Assembly (NCBI GenBank): GCA_965644295.1
Contig: CBFFRP010000357.1
Location: 1 to 64,000 of the forward strand
From: Paraphysomonas bandaiensis
Lineage: Eukaryota; Chrysophyceae
Direction of reading: 5' to 3'
DNA length: 64,000 nucleotides
Positions within the stretch are counted from its first letter, which is position 1. Each line of letters begins with the position of its first letter. Both the position numbers and the translations under genes were made by a program. Positions 48,236 to 61,602 of the stretch are shown here, piece by piece. The notes under the pieces were generated by a model that was not told the origin of the DNA, did not search any database, and was given only the letters and a program-made list of their open reading frames with translations.

Positions 48236-51200
48236 CTACTTTGCCTCAATCAGCGCTTTAACCATATTTCTTAGCTCTTCGTTTTCCTTGGCTAATTTTT
48301 CCATGTCCCTTCGCAAAACATCTATGTCACGTTTAAATTCTTGAGCATCGTCCTCTGGTAGATGTAATGGCTTCGTAGACGTGCATTTGCATTCATCACG
48401 CAGCTCTTTAATAGCTTCGCCAAGGACAGCAACGGCACGGGAGTAGGCAACATGCTTGTACCCTTGAGCATCCTCTTCCACCAGTTCAGGGATCACCGAC
48501 TCTACTTCATCCGCAATCCACCCCATCTGAGGCTGATCAGAAAACTTTCTGTCAGGGTACTCATCGACTTTGTTGTCATAAGTGACCTGCCATGATACAG
48601 CATGAAAAGAAATATAAAATATGAGAAGGCTAGCAGTGCAATACGTACCCCTCTCAGAGACGAAACCATATCAAGTGCACCAGATATAGTCGAAATATTA
48701 GTTTTAAACCTTCGATCCGAACTGTCATAGTAAGGCCCAGACCCAGATACTGTTCCACGAACCGTTAGAGACCCTTCAATGTGTACATTACTCCCAAACT
48801 CTGCAGGGCCAGATGTAGAGAGGCCTTCCGCTGTCAATTCAACGGCTGAAATTCTCGCATCTGTGATAGTAGCGGTCTTCAGTTGCGCCCTGTCTAGGAC
48901 AACCTCACCATCATCGTCAATATGAGAGATGCGGGCCACTTTAAGTACGCCACTCTTAGTGATTTCGACTTTATTGCTGTGTCCGATTAAACCAGTCCCC
49001 TACATGAAAATATATTTAATCACTGAACAAATATCACTGCAATAGTTTAAGACTTACATCCTGAACGACAATGTGGCCGCCGTTCTGAACTGCGTTGGAA
49101 CTCAAGTACACATTCGAATTCTTTACAGAGGATGACTCAATAATGGCCTCAGTAATCTTGTTTCCATCGAGTGAAACATCGTCCCGTAAAGAAGTGATTT
49201 TCAGCTCCAAGTTTCCGTCTTTACCCACATTGACGCCATCCACAGCAATTATGTCACCGGCCCCGTCAGTGGCTAGCAAGGATGAACGAACATTAGGCAA
49301 CTTCATCGACCCCACAGTGGCTGATCCATCGATGGTTAACTCTTTCCGGATTGTCAGAGTAGGCACAGAGGGTTCGTTAGTCGGCCTCAAGTAGCCTTGC
49401 CTATCTATAGATATCAAAAGACCCTCCTCAACCTGGGTGTCATCGCCAATTATTCTGTAACCTCCCGCTGAGAGCAAGCCGTCCACACTGAGCTTGTTAA
49501 AAGAGCCCTGTGAAGCGGACACAGACCCCACAGTGGAGTGGGATGATACCTTTCCGTCCGCACCCACAACCAAGAGCTCTGCGCCAGCTCTCTGAGTTTT
49601 GGAATCCAAAATGAGGGACTGTGCATTGACAACACCAATGTGAGCATCACCAGCAACATTAATACTCTCCGCCTTCATACTGTCAGTATGAAGATTCGAT
49701 GACGTGGAAACTGTTCCAGCCTCGTCAACACTGAGCACACCTACACCCAGTTTCTTTAGCTCCAACTGTGCCGCGGAAACTCGGCCTTCCACCATTAAAC
49801 TATCAGCCCGTACGGATCCCAGGGAAGAGTCAGAGGCGGGCACCACCTTACCATTGGCATCAACTGACAGTACAGATGACTTCATTCCAGTCAACTGAAG
49901 GGATTGCATAGAGGCTGTGCCCAACACATTCAGGTCATCGGACGACACACTCTGTACAGTGATTGAGGAAGCTGGTACAACTCGCCCCATCTCATCCGCC
50001 CGTAAGAGCGTGGAGACCACATCTGACCGCAGCTCTGACGCAGACATGACTCCAGAGAATGTTGCCTCTTTCGCTGTAATTGAATTCACGTCAATATCAC
50101 CGGATACAGTTACAGCTCCTTGGGTATCACTGGTCAACACTCCGCCGGGCTGGGACGACGAAAAGGAGAGTGCAGCCAGTACAGCGGTGCCTCCTACGGT
50201 TAGTCCATCCGCGACATTAACATTCGTCACAGATATAGTGTCGGCTACTGACACGCTGCCCTCATTCGATGTCAACACGCCACTCGGAGCGGTGAAATCC
50301 TTTCCCCCGTGTATACGTAACGACGCAAACGACCCATGCCCAGAAATAACCTTCGCAGTGGTCAGAGAATCAACTTCGAGCGTATCAGCCGATGATACGT
50401 AACCCTCAGCATCCACCGCAAGAAGAGTAGACTGCAGCCCTCCAAGACGAACAGTATTAAATGCACCTTCATTTGCCGTTAATGACTTCGATAGTGAAAT
50501 GCTGTTAAGAGAGATATCCGCTTCACTAGATACACCACCCTTTGAATCTGACATAAGAACACCTTCAGTTGTGAGTCCAGAAATTGAAAGGGATGCCAGT
50601 GTAGCCGCATCTTCTACATTCAGCGTCTTCGAGAACACAGTATCAACATGCACTGTCGGCACGGAAGAAACTAAGCCGTCTTTATCAGCCATCAGGACAC
50701 CGGATTCAGAACCTAATAATTGAACTGACCCAGCCGAAAGCTTACCCCTCACCGTGCTAATATCTGTAGTTATAGACGTAAGTTCTGCGTTTTCAGTGCT
50801 AACTACTTCGCCAGTAGCAGTTCCCATAAGCATTCCTGCCTCCTTAAGCCCCGTTATCGACAACCCTTGTACAGTGGCACTCTCAGATTTAACACTTGTG
50901 AACGAAGCGTCTGTCGCAGGCACTACTTTGCCCTTCGAATCAACAGCAAGTACTGAAGACGAAACGGTCGCTAGCTCTAACTGAGAGAGAGAGGCAGCGC
51001 CAGTGACAGCTAAGGTCCCTGTTTCAACATTATCGAGAGTAGCAGACTTCGTGGCAATAACTGTGCCCTTGCTGTCCGTAGAAAGCAAAGCTGATTGAAT
51101 TCCAGATAGTTCCAATAGTTCAGTTCTAGCATGCTTGAACGAACCTCCTGCTGCCTCAACTACGGCATCCCTAATAATTGCACCATTGGCCACCACTAAC

Positions 51201-54200
51201 TCTCCTTTCCCATCCACACCTACAATAGTGACAGTTGAGTCTTTCGCCGCTTTCTGTGTTGAAGCATCTAAGTGAACAGACTTCAAAGAAGCACCAGAGA
51301 GCGTAGCCCCCGTCATGTCAACCAAATTAGACACCATGATAGACTCAGCAGATATCGAGGAGAGTCCAACTGCCACTCCGCCAGCAATAGACACATTACT
51401 CAGCGTATTACCATTGAAATCCACGGCCCCACTTTGAGCATAAGATCCAAGCTTCGAAACGTGCAACGTATTGTCGTAAAAACTCATAGATGAATCAAAT
51501 CCAATCTCTCCGGACGCAGTAACATGGACAATGCCACCAGCAGATGGCTCATCACCAAGGAATAGATGTCTAATAGTCGCACGATCCACTCCTTCTATAG
51601 ACTCAACCGACATGGATTTCGCATTTCGAATATTGAATTCATGGAAGTCAATATCATCCCATAAATCAGTGATTTTCAACTGACCCTCTTCTGACAACGC
51701 AACTGACGGAGAAGCTTTGAGCAATCCATTCTGATTGAAATACGCAATACCAGAAGCCTTTGACAGAGTGATATCTGTGGCGACTATACTAGCATCATGG
51801 ATGATTGACTTCGCAATCACCGCATTCCTGAAAATATACTTATATAAAATAGACAGTGGAAAAACACACTTACGAAATGGTCTTGGACTTGGCATCCACG
51901 TCAGCTTCCAATGTTGTAAACTTCAAGCCCGGAGCTGAGAGTACTCCATTCATGTAGGACAAGCCAGAGCGACCACGCAATAGACCTCCGACACCCCCCA
52001 CTACAATCTCTCCTCGGTTCAGTGACGAAAGCTTAAATCCTCCCGCCTCAATAGTGTAGTTGCCAATATTGATATCATTTGCCACTTCGAATTTCTTTAC
52101 ATTGGAAATCGAATCAAGTGGAGCCGCAAGAGCCTGCACGTCAACCCACCGAGAGCCATCGTAAACCAGCATGACAGTACAGTCCACAGGAATATGCAGC
52201 TCCCCCCCACCCGTAGTAGCCCGTACAACAGAATTGTCACTGTTATGAATAATTATAATCTGACCTTCAAAAGCGCCGTCAGGGCGGGTTGGTAGTGTTG
52301 CAATATTAGCTTTCTCTGATTTATCGTCTTGAATATCAACAAATGATGCATCGAAGGGGATGGAAATGGAGTCCCCAGCACTCAGAAGTAGTTTAGCAAC
52401 AGAAACACCTCCTTTCATACGGGCGTGCTCATTGACCTCTAACCCACTCGCCGTGGTAATACTACCTGCCGTCTTAAGGCTTCCATCACCACCAACAGAA
52501 AAGACTCCCTTGTCATTGACTTTTGCATCGATGAGACTGAAGTCATCTTCATTCGACTGCATATCTATTACAAAAGCGTTGCCAGTAAAATCTCCATTGG
52601 AATACTCAACAACGAGAAGAGGTGCGGCCGCATCATCACCTGACGCATGCAGTGACTTCGCACTTAGTTTTGTATTTTCTAATGACAGTCCGCCGGATGC
52701 GACAGATAATCCACCTTGCACAAACAAACCACCAGAAGAGATATGTACTCCACCGGAATCAATCTCTAGGCCTCCCGAAAACATTCTTACACCTGCTAGA
52801 GACAGATTCCCCCGTGAGGTCAAGTCAAATGTCGTCACACCGTCTACAATCCCGCGGATCATGCTCGAATTATCACCAGTGATAGCGTTGATTTCTAGCA
52901 GAGAACCGTTAAATTGCTCCTGCCCGGATCGTAGCTCCAGCAAAGGGCCACTGTGTCTAAAAACAATATTATCAAGAACACAAGTCGTAATTGATAGGAT
53001 ATTGATGCAACAAGGTATTCCAATGTAGACAAATATAAAAAAATCGAAATTTTACCACACATTTTGCAACGTACTTGTTCGTATCAATGGTCATTCCCTC
53101 AGGATTAAGTGCAAAGCCTGAACCAATTGTGAGGGAGTCTTCAACAACTGCAGAGCCGTGTACATCAAGAGAGTTCACAATATTGATACTCTGTGCGGTC
53201 ACAAGGCCATCCTCGACAGCAAATGACTCATTAGCTGCAGTGAGTTTCCCGATTGTGTGGATATCACCACCACCAGTGATGTTCAGCACACCCATCGTAC
53301 GGAGAGGAGACACCTCCCCCGCAGTATTCAGCGTTCGAGGAGCAAAAGTGCGCAACTCCAAATGTGTATCCGACAACTGCGCAGCGGTACTCATAACCTG
53401 CACACCAACACATAACCAAAGCAGTATTCATGGCCATATACAATTCCTATACCATTACGGAGGAGCTGGTGTCCCGCGTCTCCGCGTGATTTTTCGACGG
53501 TTCTAAGCTCAAGAGTGTGGAGCCTTTCGCCGGTAGTTCCATCCCAACAGCCCCAGTAACTCCCATGTCGCCATTGTGAATGAACTTTTTATCACCGCGA
53601 ATTGTGGTCACAGGGCGTTGCAAGTCGCCCTCACTATACGACAGTGCGGCTTGGAAGAAGTTAAACTTTTCCGAGTATGAGCGCACCGCCACAGCTTTGA
53701 GAACAGTTCCGGTAAAGAAAGGTCCATCGTGCGTCACGACAGTATCATCCTGAAGTGTGATGCAAAGTTAAAGGGATGAGGCAACACACAACTAAACTGA
53801 TGTCGAACTTCCAAAATACGTGCACACAAGGAAATATACAACGCGCAGTACATAGGTGGTAAGTACCTTTGTGTCAGTTGTGTCATCACAGGCAGGGCCA
53901 TGGAAGCCTCGGTCACAAATACAACTTCCAATGCGCATGTCACAAGTTCCATGATTTCCACACTCATAGTATCCTATAATCATAGTACTCAAAAATAACA
54001 CGAAGAATATGTTTGGCAAAAGCATACACCAACCGCACCTGGTACATTCTCTGCTACAACATCAGTAACTTCACAATATGGTTCGATAGCCTTGAATTCA
54101 TCGACACGATCCACATTACAACCAAATGCGCTCAAGGGAGGGTTTCCTGAATGGTTGAACAAATTGTTCTCGAACGGAGTTGTGGACCAAGAATTGAATG

Positions 54201-54732
54201 TTATCAAATAAGAATACGAGGAGGTTTGTTCCGCGCCAATTCGTTCATTAACACAGGTTGCATCTCCAACGCCTTGCATTTTACGCACAATTCGGGTGCA
54301 TTCTTCGGACGATAAATTGTCAGGGTTGGCATCAAGTAGCACTTGTGCACCGTTGTAAGTCAAGGCCGCCCGGCCTTCAAGTTTTCCCGATTCACGACCG
54401 ATAGTGAGTCGAATTGCTCGACGTGGCATATCATCCGTAACAGTTGTAGCATCAAATGCTTTGGGGCATATACCTGTGTACCATCTCATTATTATGAGCA
54501 TATAGTGTATATACAGCACTCACGTCTCGAGCAGTCCGCTCCAGTGTATCCATTATTACATATACAATACCCCGCATCTCCAGGATCTGTACACACACCA
54601 TTCTTGCTACACCAATTCATACATCTGTATATAATATGAGCTCTATCCGTGTGTAGTGGGAGATGATAGATAGACATACCTTGCATGAGCAGTTGCAGCC
54701 CATAAGATGCTTATTAATGCGGTTAATTTCAT
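48236..54732 (-). CDS. Secreted giant beta-repeat protein with EGF-like domains and C-terminal peptidase S74 intramolecular chaperone
   Basis: Ten exons on the minus strand: 54732-54680, 54624-54524, 54473-54039, 53973-53867, 53749-53453, 53397-53075, 52956-51874, 51827-49058, 48999-48649 and 48586-48236; all phases agree, 1,956 residues. Exon 1 encodes a signal peptide (MKLTALISILWAATAHA). Two EGF-like modules follow (CSKNGVC with YCICNNGYTGADC; CGNHGTCDMRIG with CICDRGFHGPAC), flanking a Cys-containing domain. The next ~1,400 residues are a beta-rich repeat of about 33-36 residues (pattern LSV.GL.S.VL..D..G.V), like trimeric fibre proteins. The C terminus is a peptidase S74 domain: catalytic Ser about 1817 and Lys about 1822 in SSDRRFKTNIS, then MGWIADEVESVIPELV and HVAYSRAVAVLGEAIKEL, ending in a coiled coil. 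S74 domains trimerise fibres and cut themselves off. Confidence 0.9.
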
Positions 54733-55280
54733 AATAATCGAGTGATATTAAATAAACATACGTGTATATAGTAGAGAGTGTGTTTGTATTAGTATATCAT
54801 CCATATGACGCAGATTGAGAGGAGTGTGTTAATGTTATTCCAGTATGCTATGCACACAGACACACACATACATACATATGCAGACTAGCGTACACACGCA
54901 TCAGTGGATACTGCTGTATGTATGTACAGTATGATCCACTGCATCAACACAACTCTACGTGTGTTTTCATATAAAAAATCTAGAGGAGATTTTGAAATCA
55001 TTTACACCAGTACGAACTCCGTACATTGAAATATCAGAAGAAATATCAATGAACACCTAAAACCCATAGTTTTTTTCTATGAAAACTTCTAATATCTACA
55101 GTTTGTAACCAAATCCCTACTATTTAGCGTGTTAGAATATGGACTAAACTAAGCAGTGTGATAGATCAGAGATGTACGGCAGATGCCATATGTTACCATC
55201 TCACCTCCCTCTCCTTAATATCATCACATCACAATATACCATACATACATAACATACTCCATACTATTCCCTTATATACC
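54733..55280. promoter_or_regulatory. 548-bp divergent promoter region
   Basis: It lies between the starts of the S74 protein (-) and the aspartyl protease (+), both secretory-pathway proteins. It contains TATG-type simple sequence (54860-54930) and an AT-rich block. Shared control is possible but not shown. Confidence 0.4.
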
Positions 55281-57957
55281 ATGATATCATCATACAGTTT
55301 ATGTCCGCTATTAATCCTGTTGTTTGTTAGTGTAACTGTTGCTAAGAGAGTCACGTATGACTCCTCATTACCACACCCCTCACACATACTGCCATTACAT
55401 CAACAGCCCTTTCGACACAATAGACGTTTATCATCTGCAGAGTTAGCCCCATTATATCCAGGATATGGAACACATATATCTTATATATATGTGGGTACAC
55501 CTGCACAGCGACAGTCTGTTATTATCGACACGGGCAGCTCCTACACTGCATTCCCCTGCATAGGCTGTAAGGACTGTGGACAACACACAGATCATTATTT
55601 TGATCCAAAAAATTCATCAACTGCTGTAATTCCGAAATGTGGGAAATCTGTTTGTTCGATATCACAGTCATACTCTGAGGGAAGCTCCTGGAAGGCGTAC
55701 AAAGTGACAGACAAACTCTGGGTAGGCGGACTTACAGAAGGGCTTGTAAAAGATGCTCAAAATTTGGCTATTGACTTCCTATTCGGCTGTCAGACGAGTG
55801 AGACAGGACTATTTCGCTCGCAATTGGCAGATGGTATTATGGGTATGTCCCGATCAGCCTCAACTCTTGTCCCTCAGCTGTATGAGCACAAAGTTGTCGA
55901 CTCCAAAATTTTTGGATTATGCTTTCGTATCGGAGGTGGAATTATGACCCTAGGCGGGATAGATCAGCGCATTCATTCATCCGACATTTTGTATGCGAAG
56001 ATATATCCGAGTTCCTCGAACTGGTTCACTGTGCGTCTGTTGGAACTAGCATTGGTGGAAAACACAGTGAAAAAGGAAGTGCACATCGTAAGCTCCTCGG
56101 CTAGTATTCTCAATTCTGGTAGTGGAGTTATCATTGACTCGGGTACAACGGACACCTACTTACCCTCTCGTCTTAGTGCTGATTTCGTAAGGGCTTTTGA
56201 ATTAGCCACTGGGATTAAGTACAGTAACAAGCCCATGACTCTGACCGCCAAACAAATTGAAAAGTTACCCAACATTCGAATCAAACTCCAAGGGGTTTCT
56301 GGACATGATGATGATGTAGTAGAACTCATAATGCCGCTGAGTAGCTATGCAGACACCGATGGCAAGGGCAAATATACATTCAGAGTGTATTTGACAGAAT
56401 CTTCCGGAGGAGTACTTGGAGCGAATTTTATGCGCGGTATGAATATTATTTTCGACGACTATCACCAGAAGGTTGGATTCGCTTCCTCGTCGTGTCGCTA
56501 TGAGGATTACGAGGACATAGAAGTTACTCCCCCTGCGTCAGTGTTTACGATGCCCCCCATCCCTGCTCCTGTGCCATTGCCTGTAGATTCGAACAACTGT
56601 ACTCTGTCACCGACTGGGTATTGCACTGCCACATGTCGTAGGAACGTTGGTACGAAGCCTAAACCCTACGTTATGCTGGGAAATCAATCTTTTTTCGATG
56701 ATTGCACATTTAAAGAGATTCAAAAACCCTGCAGGGAGTTCTGTCGCAGTGATAACACGATCGCCCGCGGGCCGTCATTGAAGTGTCTTAACACAGTGTG
56801 GTCGGAGTGTGACCATCATTGCAAGCAGACTCGCATGGTCGCCACAGGAAACGAGAAGAAATGTAAGATGAAGAAGGAAGTACGATCTTGCACCACCGAC
56901 AACTGTCCAAAGAACTTGGAGGACTTTTTTGTGCTAGCGGACTTGAAATTTTGGTTTCCACCTGTAGTGCCACCTGGCAAATGGGACAAGATATATGAGG
57001 AGGATCTATTCACTGCTCTATCAAAAATTCTGGAGGTACGTTATGTTGCGATGATTACGTACTTGTTTCGAATTGTTGTATTTGCTGGGTTAGTGTTATA
57101 TCTTTGCAAATGTGCATCGTGAGATTAGATTGCAACATCGTCAATGCGTGCTGCAGTTGTTCTTATTTATCATTAGGTGCCTGTCGGCAATATGGACTTG
57201 TTAGTGGATATGGAGGCTGATAGCAGTGATAGCTCATTTCGTCGACTTTCTTATAAGCGGTTCGTAAAACTCCAGCTTCAGGTCTTCATATCACGCGCGG
57301 CATATCCCCGCGTGGAGTACTTCAACAACCAAGTGCAATACGTTTTGGATATTTTGAATCTACCCAGTCTTAAATTCGGTGAGCTGGTTATGCCAATATT
57401 GAATGAAATTTGTGCAGAGCGTGACGGAGGTCGTGTTATCCGTTATGCAGCTTTGTTTCCCGAGGATATAGTGGTTCAACGAGCAGTGGCGCTCCCTATG
57501 AGTAATCAACGCGATCCTTTCAACATTCCTAATGCCGTACCGTCCGCAACTACCACTTCTGATTCTGCCGGAGGACTGTCGATGAACGAATACTTTCTTA
57601 TCGGTATTGCTCTAGGCGCTGTGGTGATAATGATTGTAGTATTGGTGATGTACTACCGCCTAAAACTGGAGCATGCTGCACTGGCAAAAGACAAGTCCAT
57701 ATCTGGTGGGACATCTATGGTGCAGATGTGGAACAGGTGAGTGCATGTGTGTATGCCCATCATGTTAAGAATACTAGTGTTGTGTTTTTTATGTTTAAAC
57801 TCCTGTCCACAGGCTTAAAGCAGCAGACAGTCGACGTACCACACGGGCCAATCCTCAGATGTTTCCCTCTGCCGATGCTGGCAGTAGTCGTGGGCTAATG
57901 GCCGCCGCAAATGACGATAGTGACGACGAAAATGACAGTGAGTTTGGTCTCAAATAG
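55281..57957 (+). CDS. Membrane-anchored pepsin-family aspartyl protease with Cys-rich TSP1-like region
   Basis: Three exons, 55281-57035, 57177-57736 and 57813-57957, 819 residues. I use ATG 55281 because it starts a clean signal peptide (SLCPLLILLFVSVTVA); the longer frame from 55158 would bury it. The two catalytic aspartates are in DTGSS (D83) and DSGTT (D286). Paired Cys after the first (CIGCKDCG, then CGKSVC) recall nepenthesin/plasmepsin-V-like enzymes. The catalytic domain ends near FDDYHQKVGFASSSC. A Cys-rich region follows, with WSECDHHC and RSCTTDNCPKN (about 500-555) resembling a thrombospondin type 1 repeat. A transmembrane helix at about 723-746 (FLIGIALGAVVIMIVVLVMYY) and a short acidic cytoplasmic tail finish it. 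It is probably a processing protease of the secretory or endosomal system. No claim on substrates. Confidence 0.92.
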
Positions 57958-59162
57958 GACAGCTTCTTACGCAAATGTAATTGTGTGTTTTGCGCAAAAA
58001 CTTCGCTGCGTGTTCAATCAGTAGGTGTGGCGTAGTAATATTAGATTTGAGTTTAATCAGAGAAGTATTTCCATTGAATAATAATTGTTTATTGCTAGTA
58101 CAGAAGTTTGTACAGAAGGAGACAGGTCTTCTGGTATGCTTTGTACTTTATACTTTATACATCTCAATAATACTTAGAAATTATATAGATGTGCAAAATA
58201 TAAAAGTAGGTGATAGGTGAACATTGTTTTCCTTAAGATACACAATTCACGAAAGTATTCAGCATGATAAGCTACTAGAATCTAAAATATTAATTATAGA
58301 CAGGATATATTAAGTGTTAGGTCACTAGGATTGTACTATCTTCAGCAGTACAATAACCCGAAACACACAGCAAAAACGTGAAGTGGGTAGAGGATAACGT
58401 AGTCACGCCGCTAGATCTCCCTTCTCAATCTCCCGATTAGAATCTTATACATTCTTCTATATACCTGAGCAATGTTGCATTGGTTTGACCTCAATGATGT
58501 AATGTTTTGCTAGAAATATGCATAATTGCTTTATAAGTTCTTTACTAAAAGTTGACTAATTCAAATCATTTTTAATTTAGTCTAAACCAAGTCTATTTCA
58601 ACTGCATTGACTGGATTCAAATTAATATCCATTTCTCGCTTAACTTCATACATTGCAACTACATTGACCCTTCACATTCGAAATGTGTTCCTAATTATAA
58701 TGTATGTCTTATGTTACCAGGAAGAGTTGCCCATTTAATATATTTGATATTTCCATGCTAGGATGAGAGTGTTTCACTTATCTCTAAGAGACTATTCTCC
58801 TTTGAAGCAATGGTTAAACAGGGTGGTGTTCCAGAGGCCTGGAGCACTGTAGAGCATATGATGTAGTTGACACATGCCTGTGTCAGTACACCCTCTATCA
58901 CAAGCTTATCATATCATCACATCATCATAAGCTTATGATGCAGCAGAGAGACAGCACGCTTGAAGCCTGTGTGTCCTCTAGAGTATCCAAGTGGGTTTTC
59001 AATGACCTCTTCCGCTTCATTTGAAGGGTGTTCAAACCATCTTGGTGTGTCTGTGTGTCGCTTACTTATATCACTCATAGCAGTGTATGACCTTACAAAA
59101 GATACATACACACCAACTATCGTACCGTATCCTACCACTCATCAGAAAAACAATAGGGTTTT
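57958..59162. other. Intergenic, no gene seen
   Basis: AT-rich, presumably with the 3' end of the protease gene. A small palindromic stretch with two copies of aagcttat occurs at about 58901-58937. Confidence 0.5.
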
Positions 59163-59771
59163 ATACATACATACATACATACATACATACATACATACAT
59201 ACATACATACATACATACATACATACATACATACATACATACATACATACATACATACATACATACATACATACATACATACATACATACATACATACAT
59301 ACATACATACATACATACATACATACATACATACATACATACATACATACATACATACATACATACATACATACATACATACATACATACATACATACAT
59401 ACATACATACATACATACATACATACATACATACATACATACATACATACATACATACATACATACATACATACATACATACATACATACATACATACAT
59501 ACATACATACATACATACATACATACATACATACATACATACATACATACATACATACATACATACATACATACATACATACATACATACATACATACAT
59601 ACATACATACATACATACATACATACATACATACATACATACATACATACATACATACATACATACATACATACATACATACATACATACATACATACAT
59701 ACATACATACATACATACATACATACATACATACATACATACATACATACATACATACATACATACATACA

Positions 59772-59800
<29 letters not shown>
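59163..59800. repeat. Perfect (ATAC)n microsatellite, about 159 copies
   Basis: 638 bp without a single interruption. All six reading frames are open and encode repeats of HTYI or MYVC; these are not genes. A tract this long and pure is unusual and probably highly variable. Confidence 0.98.
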
Positions 59801-59804
<4 letters not shown>

Positions 59805-60379
59805 CATTAATCAAGATTAAGGTGATGTCGTACATAAGATGTGTGTGCATGTTTGTATGAAGGTGTTGTCGTAGATAACGTATGTATGTACATATGTTAC
59901 TATCATTGTGTGTCATACCGTGTAGAGTTGTTTACTTATCATTTATCAAGATGACGTTGTTGTAGCTAAGAAATTGTAGCTTTTGATATGCACACTTAAA
60001 ATTAAAGAACTATCAATGCCGTACACGATTCAACATGCAGATTTCATTGTACAAGCTACGTACGAAATTCACAATTATATCCAGCACACTAGAATATATT
60101 TCATCATTAGCACGTGGAGGAACATTATTGAAGTTGCTGTATCCATCTGGAAGCAGCCCATTATCACTCACGATGGTATTAACAAATGACATCACGCACT
60201 GTACTAGCTCGAATAAAAGCAATAACATCACTCTTCTGTATGTCAAACGTCAAACCGACGACTTATGAGACGATATGGTCTTATTCAGCTCACCCTATCT
60301 CCATAGAACCATAAATCATACAGACAGATCAATGGTATTCTGGCTGTAAATCTCCAACCCTTTGGAACGAAGTGCATAA

Positions 60380-61058
60380 TCTGACCATCTTGTCAGTTAA
60401 AGGTTTTCCACCATTGCACATTACATTTACATTTTTTGTCTTGCATGATGCTCTTCTTTGTCACTGACTCTTCTGTCCGCTTTGTGTCCTTGGTCTTGAA
60501 CAAGCATTGAGTCACCTTCCCAGTCAAAAGTTCAATCATCAAGGAAGCTACTGAATCAGATCTACTCATCAAATTCCACATCAGTACAAAATATTCCCAC
60601 ATGAACAAGATATAGGACCAACTGTCTGCAATGATACCATTAACATCATCTTCGTCGCTAAAATCGTACAGCCATTCATTTTTAACGGACTTTTAACCCC
60701 TTCTTCTTTCATGAGTTCTTTCTTCTTCAGTTCATTGATGTCTTTCTTGTAGCCATCTACGGCCTGGCTTAGTTCTACATATGGCCAAAGTAATCAAGAC
60801 AGATGTCTTTCGGGAATGGAATCTTCAAAATTTCATCATCATCTAGAGCTTCAGGGTACTCTGCTTTACACCACACTGCAATATGGCCAACCTTTGCTTG
60901 TATGCTGATTTCACTCCTGCTATTGTTCGTTTCTTCATATAGTCAGATACATTATCAGCATTGGAGTCAACAGACACAACCGGCTGTCGGCGTATACGGC
61001 CACTTCCTCTTCCCCTTTGAGGTAACTCTTCCTCCCTGCCTGAACATGTCTCACTCAT
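60380..61058 (-). pseudogene. Diverged inverted copy of the degenerate tyrosine-recombinase-like gene
   Basis: Minus-strand copy of the gene found in the 2,267-bp units. ATG 61058 starts MSETCSGREEELPQRGR and stays open for about 71 codons (through NADNVSDYMKKRTIAGVK), where the tandem copies stop after 14. Further pieces are DGYKKDINELKKKELMK, KSPLKMNGCTILATK, and YILFMWEYFVLMWNLMSRS followed by DSVASLMIELL (60608-60393 frame). Frameshifts separate them, so it is also dead. Comparison of the two versions recovers which residues were conserved and supports a coding origin. Confidence 0.55.
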
Positions 61059-61204
61059 GTTTGCAGTAACTATGGTCGAATATTGATATGCCACTAACGG
61101 CTGTCATGTTCAAGGAGAATAGTAGAGTATTCTAACAGTGTTTTACAACAAATAAAGTGGCTATTTCCCTATAAAATGGTATTTTTATTATATAAAAGTG
61201 CCGG

Positions 61205-61354
61205 TTTTTGTGTGAAGCCTAAAGCTTCACATATGCATTGAATATGAGTATCTACTATATATTTGTCCGTATTCGAGGCATATGTGAAGCTTTTGGCTTC
61301 ACACTAGGGGTTTTTAGATGAGGAAAAAACCCATAGAGCTTCACATATGCAGTC
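61205..61354 (-). repeat. Palindrome cluster of the inverted element copy
   Basis: Counterpart of 201-374 in reverse. The long stem pairs the stretch starting tgtgaagcctaaagcttcac (61210 on) with the segment ending near 61306 (gaagcttttggcttcacac). Where the tandem units have GAAAGGAAAT in one arm and its complement in the other, this copy has GAAGCC-AAAG with matching change in both arms, so pairing is kept despite sequence change. Confidence 0.8.
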
Positions 61355-61544
61355 CATACATACATACATACATACATACATACATACATACATACATACA
61401 TACATACATACATACATACATACATACATACATACATACATACATACATACATACATACATACATACATACATACATACATACATACATACATACATACA
61501 TACATACATACATACATACATACATACATACATACATACATACA
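61355..61544. repeat. (ATAC)n microsatellite inside the inverted element copy
   Basis: 190 bp of pure repeat that begins at agtccatacat, the exact site where the tandem units contain a two-copy TATG run. It replaces the left half of the palindrome cluster. Confidence 0.95.
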
Positions 61545-61602
61545 GTACATATGATATGGATATGTATGTATAGCACTCATGGTTGTTCATATTATATCTA
61601 CA

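Noticed and set aside
48236-48999. Bacterial or phage contamination as the source of the S74 domain
   Set aside because: The domain is split by an intron and is in phase with eight upstream exons, a signal peptide and EGF-like modules.
55158-55280. N-terminal extension of the aspartyl protease from ATG 55158
   Set aside because: It would place 41 residues of TACA-rich low-complexity translation ahead of an obvious signal peptide beginning at 55281.
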